From contig JAAVTG010000597.1 in NCBI GenBank assembly GCA_011947345.1, positions 1-64,000 on the forward strand: a stretch of 64,000 nucleotides of DNA, in the 5' to 3' direction. A model generated the notes under the pieces. That model was given only the letters and a program-made list of their open reading frames with translations. It made no database searches and was not told the DNA's origin. This DNA comes from Phytophthora quininea. Lineage: Eukaryota; Oomycota; Peronosporomycetes; Peronosporales; Peronosporaceae. A program made the position numbers and the translations under genes. Positions 44,113-55,034 of the stretch are shown here, in pieces; the stretch's first letter is position 1; each line of letters begins with the position of its first letter.

Positions 44113-44792
44113 CGGATCCCGCCATGGGGAACGAGCCCGCGCTGCGCGATGTCACAAAGTAAATCGAGATGGGGGTACCTGGCTAAATGGGCCCGGTACA
44201 ACCACGGTCGTAAATTCTTGTTGGGGCGACTGTCGCCCGGGGTTTGACCCCTGACCAGGGCCAGTGTGCCTACAACACCGAGTGGGGTACCATTGATGAA
44301 GCCGCCCAGGACGGTTGCGTCCACGAGAGGAATCTGTAGGGGTCCAGGACCCGCGGCGAGGAAAACGTCGTTGACGGGATACGGGATAGTGAAGCGGGTG
44401 GCGGTCTCCTGGAGGCGCTTGAACACGTCCGCTGGGACGCACCGCGCGTGCCCGCCCACCGTGGCTGATCGTGATGTCGGTGTCTCGAATTCGGATGGAA
44501 GCGTCCTGGCCCTCGTCATGACACGCTATGGGGCCGTGTACTGGGGACAGCACTGTGCTGAGGCCCGTCCGTCACTGGCGGCGTAAATCTCGCTCGCATC
44601 ATATGAGCCACCGTGGCCAGCTCCTTCATCACAAGCGACCAGGTCGCAGTCGAATGTGCGCGCACGTCCTGGGCGTGCGGGTATGGGTCGAGCGGACCGA
44701 ATGCCGCCGCGGGGCTCAGAGCCGGGTGATACACACTTGAGCACGGCCAGTGATGACCATGAACGGTATGGTCCGTCATGGGCGGGATGCTG

Positions 44793-45175
44793 TCCATCAC
44801 CCAGTTGCAGAGTGCATCCGCCGCGCCATTGAACTCGCGGCCGAGGGGCGCAGGTAAATGAGGTGCATGACCGCCCCCAGGGATCGAATTGCGGCCACCC
44901 ACGGCCGGAGTCTTGATGACGAGCACGAATACAGCAAAAGTACCTGGTGAACAATCACTCTGGAGTCACCGAAAACGTGGGCCGCGGTGACGTTGGGATG
45001 GGCATGCACCCAACGGAGACATTGGATGAGGCCCTGGGCCTCCATCACATTGCTCGTGTCGGGAACGGCAAATGTGCGAGCTTCCCAGTGGAGGAGAACG
45101 TGGGTGACTATCCACACGCACCATCCGTCGGCCGAGCGACCAGTGTTGATTCGATGACCACCGTCGAAAGCAACA
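44793..45175 (-). pseudogene. N-terminal RNase H domain of YRN-1
   Basis: RNase H fold of the RVT_3/plant-archaeal type, placed before the RT. Motifs: VVVVAFDGG with Asp at 45165-45163, Glu in SNVMEAQGL, Asp in HVFGDSRVIVHQV, and final Asp in NGAADALCNWVMD (about 44805-44830). The last motif needs a frame change near 44840. The upstream linker has a 29-residue repeat (NAWLSxSxVPGT) encoded by an 87-bp DNA repeat at 45245 and 45332. Role: degrading the RNA strand during reverse transcription, presumably in place of the decayed C-terminal domain. Confidence 0.75.
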
Positions 45176-45583
45176 ACAACAACGGAGGGAATCGATGCTT
45201 TGCTGCTGGCATCAACGCCCGACGCGATGGATGCCATGGGGCTCGTGCCAGGCACTAGGCTCCCAGAGAGCCAGGCGTTAGACGCCGGGGACGTCGCTGG
45301 ACGGGAGCCGAGTGCTCCTGCCTTGAGGCCTGTGCCAGGCACTGGGCTCTCAGAGAGCCAGGCGTTGGTTATCACGGGACGCTCAACGGCGAGTGGAGAG
45401 GTGCCAGGTACCGATGAATGCACGGGAGGTTGAATGTATACCTGGTTCATATTAATTCCGGTAGGAGGCAGAACCTGGGACAGACCTCCCCGTAGCTTCA
45501 TGTGTGTTGCGGGTGGCCGCCCTTGAGCCCACCGTGGTTGCGGGCGACCCATTGTAGCACATCCGGCGGGAAGTTGTGCAGCC

Positions 45584-45645
45584 GGTGGACATGCGGACAG
45601 CGAGGGAACGAGCAATCGGTAGCCGCCTGGTATCGCACACAAACT
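45584..45645 (-). other. CCCH zinc finger at end of YRN-1 gag-like region
   Basis: Reads CVRYQAATDCSFPRCPHVH: spacing C-x8-C-x4-C-x3-H, a CCCH finger, typically RNA-binding. The same spacing occurs in YRN-2 at 59033-58977. It lies between gag-like and RNase H regions, where a nucleocapsid finger would be expected. Confidence 0.65.
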
Positions 45646-45774
45646 TGGGTCCCGTGCACAAGGGGGATCTGATCCCGGATAGCCGGCGGGATAATGGTCA
45701 GCGCAGTGCGTTGCCCACTACTAGCAGGTCGACGCGGACGGGCCAGCGGACGGTCGTGGTTGCGGACAGGGGCG

Positions 45775-48293
45775 TCAAAGCGGCCATCCCGGCGTTATGG
45801 CCCAGGGCCCGAGGGGTGGAAAACTGCTTGGAGCACGACGTCGTTGAGTACGCGGCCCACGTAGCGCTGGTGTGCCGGGAAATCGCTGCGAAGCATGCGG
45901 CCCGCGCCGTGGTTGAGGTCGCGACTGTCCACCCCATTCAGGACGCCGTTGAACAATTCGCCAAACACGGCTTGGTAAAGATTGCACCTCGCGTGCACCA
46001 CTTGGGAGGCGACCGTTGAGGCACCGGGGAAGGGCATCCCCGTGGACGGAGCGGAACACCACCGCGAGATCGGACGGGCACCACTCGGTTGCTGCCTCCT
46101 GGATCACGTGTAGCACGTGATGGAGTTGATCCGCCCGGCGAATCTGGAAGCGTGGACTGGGCTCAGGCCCGCTCCACTGGGCATCGTCATGGACGATCGA
46201 GCGGTCCTGGTAGAACGAACCGGGGTCCTCAGAGGACAGGAAGTGGTCAAATGGCCGGCTTCCGAAGTTCACAGCATAGAGCATCTTGATCGCTACTTTC
46301 GTTGCGCGGTACCGACCCCGGAAGCGCTCATGTTGGAGCATGAAGCAGGCCCTGTCGTGCGCCGACATGTTAGTGAGACGTGGGAAATCATCATTATCTG
46401 GATTGAGCATTCGGAGGACAACACGCACTATGTCGTGGACGATGGCCTCGTTCTCGGACGGGCGGAAAACGTTGGAGCCACTTGGGCGGTGTCCTCGAGG
46501 CGACCGGTCCCGGGATCGGGAGCGAGAGCGCTGGAACGAGTCGTGGGTCCGACCCCGTTGGCAAGACCGGGATCGGGAGTGACGGCGTCTCCGGCGCGCA
46601 GGAGACTGTGGGCGAGAACGAGAGCGGCGGGTACAAGATCTTTAGCGCCGTGGTGGAGTCTGACTGCGCGCGGCTCTCTGCGGCAGGGAGATCGGGACCT
46701 GGCCCGAGTCGAGTCAGCGCGGTTGTCCGCTAGGTAGCGGTCGGCCCGTGGCGAGGGTGAGCGCAGATGCAGTCCTCGCGCGTTCAGATAAATAACCCCG
46801 CGGTGAACGGGGCGGGTCACCCACAGCGTCGCCACTACCGCCGTGGGCTGGGGTGGGGGCTCGGGGAGGGGCCTGGCTCTCAGTATGTGCGTCCCCACGC
46901 GTCCCCTAGCGTCTGACGCTGATCGCGAACGAGAGAGGTCAAAGCGGCCACTTGGCGGGCTAAGGCCGCCGCGATCGCGGAGGCAAGCCGCTGTTGTTCC
47001 ATCAATGCCGTCGACATGGTTGTCGTCGCATCGGTGGGCGTCGTGGTCACCGGCATGGGTCGCGGGGCCGTCCCGGAATCCGGTCCAGGACCAGGAGTGC
47101 CAGTTGCTGTTGCCGGTTGCGCGGTGTCGTCCGCCCCATGGGTTGCGCCAGGCGCAGTGAATCGGCCAGCCGAAGTGAGGATGGCGTCCTCCCGGACCAG
47201 CAGGGGAGAACGGGGCTGGCTCGTCAGCGGGCGCGGTGTCGTATGGCGGTGGTGCTGTGAGTCGCACGACGAAGTTGACTGGAACGGCGGCAGTCTTCTC
47301 ACCACGGGGAGGAATATACGCAACCGCCTCATCGCCTAGATCCACTGTGGACCTTGAGCCACCGCCTGGCGGATGGAACGCTGCAGCGAGGCGAGCGCGT
47401 ACAGCCGTGGCATCAGATGCCCCGGCGAATGATATCGTAGACCAGATCCGATAGAAGTCAGAGGGGTTCTCAGCGTCCTGGTTGCGCGGGCAGTAGCCCA
47501 AGATGAACTCCAGCTGCGAGATATGATTGGCCCGAACATCCTCAAGTGACATGGCCACTACTTGGCGAGGCCGGTTCGCGTAGTCCCGAAGAGCCACTCG
47601 GCACACAATGCCGGAGCTCGGCTCCAGCAAGAGATTGATGTTGTCCACTAACGCCATCCTGGAGGCGCTGGAATAACTGAGCACTTAGCCGAGAACCGGT
47701 ACGTCGGACGTGTGCCGGATAAACTTGGTATCACAGTCGGGAGAGGCAACGTAGTAGACGCGGGAACGCACGAAGCGAAAGACCGACAGTAGCGGACGCT
47801 CCTCGAGCTCGTCGGTCAAGCTACGGTCGGCCTGCGTCAGGCGCCAGTGCGGAATCCAGTACTGAACGTCAACGTGCTCTTGAAGGGTAGCCGGGAGGAC
47901 CTCCCGGCGCTGACCTGAGAGAAGAATCGTCAGCGTCGCCTGCCAGGCAGGACGGCGTACTCCATCCTCTTCCGCGACGAAAGGGCTCGAGTCACCCGCC
48001 TGCAGAAGCTTGGGACGGCGGCCGAGAATCGCGTAGACAGGGCTTTCCCACTCCCCGCGGAGTTCGTCGGGCACCTCGAGTCGCACAGTGCGTCCGGCCA
48101 GGCCGGAGTCCATCGTGACGAGGCGCGGAGGATTCTTGGGTGCCGAAGACGGCCATAAAATTCTTCTGGCAGCCTGGCTGCGTCTTCTGGCTCTGAGCTG
48201 GCGGCGTTGGGAGCTCTGAGTTCTGACGAGACGAACGGCGAATGGGCTGGATTCTCCGTTCCGTATCGGTTCGGAAACCCACGCTTCATCCAC
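45775..48293 (-). pseudogene. Gag-like region of YRN-1
   Basis: Three reverse-strand frames: 48293-47685, 47684-46428 and 46428-45775. The first two resemble the single 564-codon frame of YRN-2 (shared ELxxGxWxxPxYA, RPLLxxFRFxR and RGxxxAAxxxxxFVVRL-type segments). The last resembles the YRN-2 frame at 60105-59359 (FGSRPFDHFL against FGTRPLDHFL). A Pro/Ala/Arg-rich linker lies in between. No known gag domain recognised. The stop at 47685 and frame changes break it. Confidence 0.6.
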
Positions 48294-48299
48294 TCATTT

Positions 48300-48543
48300 C
48301 AGTCGTACTTAAGCGACCACTTCTTCATGTACGCTTCATGCGCATCAGTCTCTTCTCCTTTCGATTCCTCATCCGAGTGACTTGGTTCTGTTGGCTCGCG
48401 CTCACAGAATTCCCAAACGTTGTGGCGTCGCAGTTTTAGGTGATTCGCTCCAGCCATACCTCGAAGTTTTCGCCGTCAAATGGTGGGCGCGCTTTCTTCT
48501 TATCTCCCGACCCTTGCTTGTTCTTGTTGTCCGTAGTGCTCAT
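48300..48543 (-). pseudogene. Copia gag N-terminal fragment
   Basis: A reverse-strand ATG at 48543 opens a short polar N-terminus followed by FDGENFEVWLERIT, the typical start of Ty1/Copia gag. After a stop at 48436 the next frame continues with LRRHNVWEFCEREP and ends near 48300, where YRN-1 begins. The fragment was probably cut by the YRN-1 insertion. Bases 48544-48790 hold no further recognisable Copia sequence. Confidence 0.65.
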
Positions 48544-48789
48544 TGTTGCCCCGTGTCTTGCTACGGTTGAGCTGTGGGCTCATAATCACTTTTAATTAGC
48601 ACCTCCAGATACGCGTCTGCGCCGCAACAAGAAACAAAGAAGCTTGCTGGTGAGAAGGCTTCTGCTGCCGAGTGTATTTCGTGAAGTGAAGCTCTCTAAC
48701 TCTTTGTCTGTGTTCACATTCCATCAGAATTGTTCTCTCACCTTTCTCACCTTTTTGCTGCCTCTCCAACTGCCGCGAAGACGCATCCG

Positions 48790-49460
48790 TTAAGGACAAA
48801 GGCTCCCAGCCTAAAACCTTGGGACAAACGTCAACGGACTCCAGCACCAACCGCGAGGGCCAGGATATCACAACAGTCACTAAGCCGACGTTTATTGACG
48901 AGAAGGGCATCAGGTACCACAAAACCTATTCTGTTGTGACAAAATGGTTGTCGCGAGAACAACTATCCAACGGCAGATAGCACGTTAAAAGCCACCACAC
49001 GCGGCTTCGGTGGTGCTAAGGCTCGTATCGACATCGTATCGGCAAGGTTTAACCGAAGAACCTGTTGCAGCATCCACGAAAAAATGCATTTGAGTAGTTG
49101 TTCAACTAGGCGTACTGTAGGCGGAAGAGAATGCTCCCCTTGTGGTGGCGGCATGCTTGAAGGAGTGGAACCGTATCAATGGCCGAGTCGAACGTCTCTA
49201 CACCAAAGTAGAACCAGTACGTTGCAGTTCGCGCTATCTAGTCCGATATGGTGGAGCAAGGTACCAGCGTTTCACGTTTTGTACGCTCGGGGAGCCACAA
49301 GATTCTCGAAGCGCCGGATCCTTAAAATTTCGCAATTTATGCCGCGCACTTGCAGAACACCAATTTTGGTGTTTTGCAGACTTCCTGGATGGTAATCGCT
49401 GCTGGCCGTCGTCCACTACTTTTTCACTAGAATATGTTCAGCTCTTCATCCTTCCCTAGC
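48790..49460 (+). pseudogene. Possible decayed coding region, unidentified
   Basis: Short plus-strand stretches look protein-like: one around 48800-48980 including ITTVTKPTFIDEKGIRYHK, and one at 49142-49459 including RRYQRFTFCTLGEP-like sequence. Stops and frame changes separate them. I do not recognise a family. It could be an exonised remnant or chance. Confidence 0.25.
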
Positions 49461-49561
49461 TAGACGAATTATCCTTTAACTAGTTAATCAACTTTATTCT
49501 CTCTTCATCCTTCCCGTGGATCCCAAATTGGTCTGCATGATATATTTCGGTGGGATCCTCT

Positions 49562-49852
49562 CTACTTGCTGGTTATTTGGATCGCTAATTTCACCTTCCG
49601 GTTCTTCAGTACTTCCATGACGCAGCGTTCTTCTCGGCTTTCAACTGCTGCAGACAGAGCCTGCAATGGAGAGTTCCTGCCGACTTGATCTTGCGGTCGT
49701 AATTGGTCCAGAATAAAGCAGGCGAGTCGTCCATGGCCGTTGGCACAGGTTAACGTCAACGATGTGTGGCCTTCTCCGTCTTGATCGCTCCACTGTAAGT
49801 CGCGACGCTTATCCCATTCCAGCAAGATTTTGACCACTGCAACAGGGGTGCC
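49562..49852 (-). pseudogene. Ankyrin-repeat fragment joined to ABCG remnant
   Basis: Reads VVKILLEWDKRRDLQW then GHTSLTLTCANGHGRLACFI, an ankyrin-like repeat pair, to a stop at 49562-49564. It is in the same frame as the ABCG fragment and separated from it only by a TAG at 49853-49855. It has no start of its own. Confidence 0.55.
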
Positions 49853-51520
49853 CTAGACAACGCATTCATCAAACATTGTCGTCATGGGCTGGCAGCCCAG
49901 ATCGCCGCCGACGTTCACGTACTGGTTCGTCTCGCTATCCCACGTGGGAACTTGATCGCACTTGCAAAACATCAACGCAGCCAAAACTGCGAGCGAATAC
50001 TGCTGCGGTGTGATGTCGTACAGCCACTTGTAGCCCGACGGAATGGCGTTGGCCGGTGGATTAAATCCCATGAAGAGGAAGAAGATCGAATTGAGCATCA
50101 CACCCAAGAGAGCGGCGACTTCCACACTGGGCAGCGAGTACACCAACAACTGACCCAGGTACGTCTGCAACAGAACCAGTAGAGACCTCTTGAGCCAGTA
50201 GAGCAGTGCAGTACCGAAGCACCGAAGCCCGTGAAGCCAACCATCCAGTAGTAGATGGATGTGTAGAGGAACATGGAGCCGAAGACGTACGGAATCTCTG
50301 CGATGGTCGAGCCGACAAAATACCAGAGCGAATTGTACGTCTGAGAGGCTCGTTCGCGGCAGAATGCTTGACGGTCCAGGGCTGTGATCGGCAGGACGCT
50401 GTTGAAGGCGATCACGCCGTGGAATAGCGTCGTCATGAAGACCATCCCCAAGCCAGCATTGATTATCTGGTTCGACGTGTATTCCACACTCACGTAGACC
50501 AATTCAAAGAGCAGACCGAGCAGCGGGGAGATGGCAAATCGAGTGAGCTTGTAGGACGACATTTTCTTCATCGCATCGCTCAATGGGGCAAAGGCTATTG
50601 TATTGACGTTAAAAGATGTATCGAGCTGAAGGCATGCCGAAGCTACCCGGGAGTGGTGTGGTGGGTGAAAGTCGGAAGTCGTGTGGGGTCCGCGGCGAGT
50701 TGGAAAATGCTGCTAACCCTGCAAGGGGGAGCCGAGTTCCGATGTTCTTGGCGATTCTAATTCAGGCCTTGGCAACCGCTCTTGCTTCAGAAAACCACCG
50801 TTTGGCGGTTCCTCCAAACACTCACAGTACAAGTCCAAGAATCTCACCACCAGCGCTTTCATCTGCGTCCACGAATTGGCAGCTCGTTTCTTCGTAAAGA
50901 TCAGCCCCACAGACTCAGGAGCCGGCACCGACACACCCTCGGACGCCAACTGTCGATCCATTTCCCGTTTCGTCTCGCTCGAATTGAAGTAGTCCGCAAA
51001 GTCCATGGGGTTCTCGTGCGTGTGGTTCACTCCGGCGCCGATCACCTCCCAACATCCACGTCGCAGGATTGTACCCCAACGGCAGCGAAGGCACGCCTGG
51101 AATCGCCTCAAACTAGTCCACCATCGTCCGCGCACCTCGCCCAGATCACCAAAGTACACTGTCTCGCCTCCGCGCTTCAGCTGCAGCAGCTTATCGAACA
51201 GGAAAAACACTTCCGTCGACGGTTGGTGGATCGTACACACGATGGTTCGACCTGTGTCCGCCACCTTGCGAACTCCGTCCATGATCAGCTTGGCCGATCG
51301 AGCATCCAGCCCACTCGTCGGTTCGTCCAGGAACAAAACCTTCGGGTCGGCCGCCAGCTCCATACCGATCGTCAGGCGCTTCATGCGCTCCGTCGGATTG
51401 CCTCGAACGATCTCGTCTACCTCCCCAGATCCAGTAGTTCAAGACACTCATTCACCGAGTCGTACTTCTTGTTGTCGGGAACAGTCGTTGGGAGCCAGCA
51501 CGTTGCAATACACTCAGTAG
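49853..51520 (-). pseudogene. ABCG/PDR-type transporter, C-terminal remnant
   Basis: Pleiotropic drug resistance ABC exporters move hydrophobic compounds using two NBD-TMD halves. Here only the second half remains. NBD2 (51384-50960) has MKRLTIGMELAADPKV after the signature region, Walker B with FLDEPTSGLD, and the switch His in CTIHQPS. TMD2 follows in two frames (50583-50190 and 50170-49853) with FMTTLFHGVIAFNSVLP, FCRERASQTYNSLWYF and the extracellular loop with paired Cys. Walker A and everything upstream are missing, and frame breaks lie near 50700 and 50190. A protein of this class would normally exceed 1200 residues. Confidence 0.85.
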
Positions 51521-51814
51521 TAGGAGGTGGAGGGCTCCACGGCTTGTTGCCGGAGTGACGAGCGGGAGGTCAGGTCTGCAGTTGAACAGAACGAACGATG
51601 ATAATAAAATAGGTTGCGATGGCTGCCGGCGCGGAGTTTTGAGTTGATTCAAATGCTTAACTTGTTTCCTGGTTGTTCTTATGGTTGGGGGGTATTTGCT
51701 ATTCTGAAATCTGATCTGTTGAATGATGATTGAATTTGATTGGGATATTTGAATGTGAAGTTAATCATATCCTTTCTTCTGGGTGTTTTCTGTAGGCCCT
51801 CGGCCCGGCAGCCC

Positions 51815-51890
51815 CCGCAGGGACTCGAGCCCCAACCGGAGGGATGAACTTCGTGAGTTGTATACACAACCCGCTGTGTTATTCAGCGAG
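51815..51890 (-). ncRNA. tRNA-derived (SINE-like or degenerate tRNA) sequence
   Basis: On the reverse strand, TAACACAGCGGG (51881-51870) fits an A box with one mismatch. GGCTCGAGTCC (51831-51821) fits a B box with one mismatch. The 38-bp spacing is right for an RNA polymerase III internal promoter. A T-arm can be folded around the B box. The anticodon arm pairs poorly, so a working tRNA is unlikely. Confidence 0.4.
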
Positions 51891-52780
51891 TCCGTCGAGC
51901 GTCCACGAGGTAAGTCGGCGCAGCCACGATCAGTTGACGAGTCACAGATAAAACGTAACACGCAACTTTGTTGATTCCTTAGGCGGCCTCGCTCTTCTCC
52001 TGCTGATACTTCTGCTCCAGGGAACGTTTTAGAGAGTGAGCTTGGCTCCGACATGCATTGGCCAGCAGCGCGGGCGCGGATTGCGGATAGTGCAACGGTC
52101 CCAAAGGCGACGGCATTCCAAGACTTCCTGTCGCTGCTGTGGCAGCCACCTAGCTGGCTTGGCCCATCGGCGCGGTGGCTCCAGCCACGGGCTCCGAGTT
52201 CGCATCGCAACACACGGGACCACCAGGAGGCCCTATTCCTCGATGTCCTTACATCAACCTTCTACATGTAGTTAAACCCTCCTCGCCACACCCGGGCAGG
52301 AGGCGGCATCAATACAAGCAGTTTTGCGCCCCACACCTTGCGAAAATAACGCTGCTCTTCATTATTATAACAAGTGTCCACTACTTCCGTGCTTCGACGA
52401 CTCAGAATCGTCAGGCTCCTCCTGCTACGTCATAACATCCGAGCTCGGTCCGCATGTGAAGACCATCATTTCCGAGATGCTATATTGACGAGGGGCGAAC
52501 CTTAGCTTATAACATTTTTGAAATGATTGTCAGTGGATTCGCGCCATTCTTTACTAGATCTTTCTCGATGCGCCACATGTGGACGACACGAACATAACTC
52601 ACGGATAGATAGCTTATCACCTTAAGACGAGAAATCCACTAAACAGTTAATCAATTCAATTTCCTTCCTTCCTGACAGAGCGAGGTGATGTGAAAGGAGG
52701 GTACACTGTACAATGAGCGTCTCGCATGACGCCACTCTCGAAATTGCCGGACGGCGCCCAAACCTTCACCACCAATCCAG
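51891..52780. other. Mostly non-coding stretch
   Basis: A short reverse-strand tail reading SLEQKYQQEKSEAA before a stop at about 51980 could be the end of a lost gene, but an upstream stop breaks it. From 52260 to 52780 I see no gene or RNA. Confidence 0.3.
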
Positions 52781-52782
52781 CT

Positions 52783-53139
52783 ATGCGAGGCTTCTACCTG
52801 CTGACTATTACTACGGTCGTGCTGTTCGCGACAATTTCCGCCAGGAAGGCTGAAACGCGGTCCCTTCGGGTCGCCGCCGCTGACTACCCTGAAGAGCAAG
52901 GAGCCCTCAACACTCTGAAGAACTTGAAGGGCAACGTCAAAGATTTCAAGGCGAAAGCCAAAGGGTTCTAGAGTGACTTCAAGATCGTGTACATGATGAA
53001 GAGAGGATATGGCCAAGACGCCATCCTGGCCAAGATGGGCGTCAAATCATCCAACCTCAAGGGTGCCAAGTTCTACGATCCGGATAACCCTGGCTTTCAG
53101 CACTTCCAGCTGCTGCTAGAACACGCCAGTAACCTGTAA
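52783..53139 (+). pseudogene. RXLR-type secreted effector with internal stop
   Basis: RXLR effectors are secreted and delivered into plant cells. The start at 52783 is preferred because it gives a clean signal peptide (Met, Arg, then FYLLTITTVVLFA). An RSLR motif follows at residues 26-29 (52858-52869), then a short acidic PEEQ stretch. A TAG at 52969-52971 ends the frame after 62 residues. Beyond it the same frame continues for 55 residues with YMMKRGYGQDAILAKMG, like the WY-type C-terminal helices of the family, to TAA at 53137-53139. It is either an inactivated allele, a truncated short effector, or a base-call error. Confidence 0.75.
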
Positions 53140-53529
53140 ACCAAGCGGTGGGTATGGAATACGAGACGACTCCAACGAGAGGTCAAAAGCGCTAATCGCA
53201 CTTTTAGATTTTTTTCTATTGAAAGATGCCGAAGCTAGTCCGGATATCCCTCGGACGCCCGAAAGCGGAGGGTAGCAAGGGAAAACGTCGTTCTCAAACG
53301 CAAAAACTGGTTCAATGAAATGCTGCTTGAAGTTGTCCTTATTTCGCTCTTCTGGTAGTTTCTGACTTGGTATTTGTTGCCGAATGTGACGTGGAAATTA
53401 TCTTAGCTTGTATTCTAACCGTATCTATCGACAAACAGTTTACTAGGACGCCCTTGCCCGGGTAGGTGGGATGCTGCATGTGGGATTTACCCGAGGCAGC
53501 GTCCGCTTCGTGGTGCCAAAACTTCTTAC
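53140..53529. other. Non-coding spacer
   Basis: Effector 3' flank and spacer before the DNAJC11-like remnant. Nothing recognised. Confidence 0.4.
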
Positions 53530-54363
53530 TCGGCGCAGTCAGCGTTCGCAACGTGTTGCGCTGCCACGTCGCCGTTTGTGGTCGCTGGTATTGTGACGCA
53601 GCTCGTCAAGCCTGCGCAGGAGCGCAAGCGTCGACTGGAACTGGAGCGCCGCCATGACATGCGTGTGCAATACTTGGCGTCGGCTCGACGCGGTGCTTTA
53701 GAACAGCAGAAGCTGATGCTTCGATGCGCAAAGGAGAAAATGGACCAGGAGCGAAAGCGAGAGGACGGGAAGGGTCTGGTAGTGCTAGCAGCTCGATACG
53801 GCAAGAATCCGTCGAGCTCTGACTCACGAGAGACACAGGGAGATGATCTGGACGCTGCACTGCAAGCCATGAGGGAGCGAGACTTCAGTAGCGACGAGAC
53901 GGAGATTGGTAGTGGAGATAGCGCGGAGCAGCAAGAGGCAGACACCGAACTGTTGGAGCAGAAGTGGATCGATGTCACGGTTCCACTTCAGTTCTTTGTC
54001 AAGGTATCGTCTGCGTTCCTTATTTAAGGGATGGATTGCCAGCTAACAAGCATGTGCAGGATGGAACACTGGAGCTGTCGTCGTCGTCCAAGGCTGGTCT
54101 GCTGGGATTCTACAACCCATGTGTTGGCGAAGACCAGACCATCGGTGATGCTCGATCACCGACGAACTTTGCCGTCAAACCTTTGCTGTAAGAGTTTGTG
54201 TTGTAGATGTGACCACTCTAAGTGCCTCTAACTTTGTTTTTACAGCTACGTGCGTTATGCCTACGATGGTTTGGTGTTCGAAGCCACCTTTGACGACGAC
54301 CAGGTTGTTAGTTTGCCGTCGCGGTACGCCCAGGCCATGGGTCCTGTAGGGAGCGTGTACTGA
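53530..54363 (+). pseudogene. DNAJC11-like gene, 3' remnant with two introns
   Basis: DNAJC11 is a mitochondrial-membrane J-protein linked to cristae organisation. The C-terminal DUF3395-type part is present: exon 53530-54003 (basic helix, then KGLVVLAARYGKN and WIDVTVPLQFFVK), intron 54004-54059, exon 54060-54187 (LLGFYNPC), intron 54188-54245, exon 54246-54363 (LYVRYAYDGLVFEATFDDDQ, stop at 54361). Splice sites are canonical and phases join. The J domain and the N-terminal half are absent upstream, so it is a truncated copy unless 5' exons lie elsewhere. Confidence 0.75.
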
Positions 54364-54562
54364 TTGCTCGATAGACCGGCAGTTGGGGTTTTGTTAGACG
54401 AATGCAGGAGGTTTCGGATTTTCTGTTTAGATGCCAGCATGGAAAGTTGTGGACAACTCCACCATTTCATCGTACTTCAAAAGAGTTCCTTTCGTCAGAA
54501 AAATAACGAGACAGCATGACTGAGGCAGCTTCAGTTCAACCATCTTACCAGCATCAATTCAA

Positions 54563-54639
54563 TTTCCTTAGTGCACTCGATCACGGCTCGAAGTTGGGGC
54601 AAGCACTTGATTAGTTAGAGAAGCTTGGCTTCCCAGTCC
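54563..54639 (-). repeat. YRN-2 repeat B2
   Basis: 77-bp sequence identical by eye to 54958-55034. It marks the outer 3' end of the element. Confidence 0.9.
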
Positions 54640-54787
54640 TAATCTAATCCTATCTAGTATTTCGAGTAAGCTTGGCCCCTGGAGAACAGTCTATAAACCC
54701 GCTGGGAAAACCATAGTTTTGTGGGATAATCCCAACCCGCTGGGACAAAAATACTAATCTCCATTCTGACCAAACCCGCTTGCGAGA

Positions 54788-54957
54788 AAAATTCCTGGGG
54801 CCCGGCCCCTTGTCTTCTCGCACGGGGACTCCGAGTCCAACAGCTCCGAGCTGTTTGCGTGTTTCTGGCGAGTTCGCGAATGCCGTGCATTCTCCCGCAG
54901 CCGGAAACATCCGGTTCGGTTCGCCGGTCCGCTGGACCGGTTTGCCGAACCGTGCAC
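54788..54957 (-). repeat. YRN-2 repeat A2
   Basis: 170-bp sequence identical by eye to 61874-62043. It directly abuts repeat B1. Confidence 0.92.
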
Positions 54958-55034
54958 TTTCCTTAGTGCACTCGATCACGGCTCGAAGTTGGGGCAAGCA
55001 CTTGATTAGTTAGAGAAGCTTGGCTTCCCAGTCC
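54958..55034 (-). repeat. YRN-2 repeat B1
   Basis: 77-bp partner of 54563-54639. It lies just after the recombinase region on the reverse strand. Confidence 0.9.

Larger units (their letters stand above)
41488..48290 (-). mobile_element. YR retroelement YRN-1 (N-terminal RNase H type)
   Basis: Reverse-strand order: gag-like (48293-45775), CCCH finger (about 45645-45584), RNase H (45175-44793), RT (44112-43089), decayed RNase H/tether (43052-42700), tyrosine recombinase (42604-41566). The 5' end (48283-48156) resembles the 5' repeat of YRN-2. Sequence at 41488-41530 resembles its internal B repeat. I see no second A or B repeat on the left, so the 3' end is probably lost. Several frameshifts make it inactive. 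It interrupts a Copia gag on the right. Confidence 0.8.

Noticed and set aside
45245..45366. CRISPR-like direct repeats
   Set aside because: Only two units, 87 bp apart, encoding an in-frame 29-residue protein repeat in a retroelement; no array.
46117..47454. Plus-strand frames opposite the YRN-1 gag-like region
   Set aside because: Shadow frames in GC-rich DNA; the reverse strand aligns with YRN-2.
51783..52271. Small ORFs around the tRNA-like sequence
   Set aside because: Compositionally odd, no motif, and broken in the only frame that looks protein-like.
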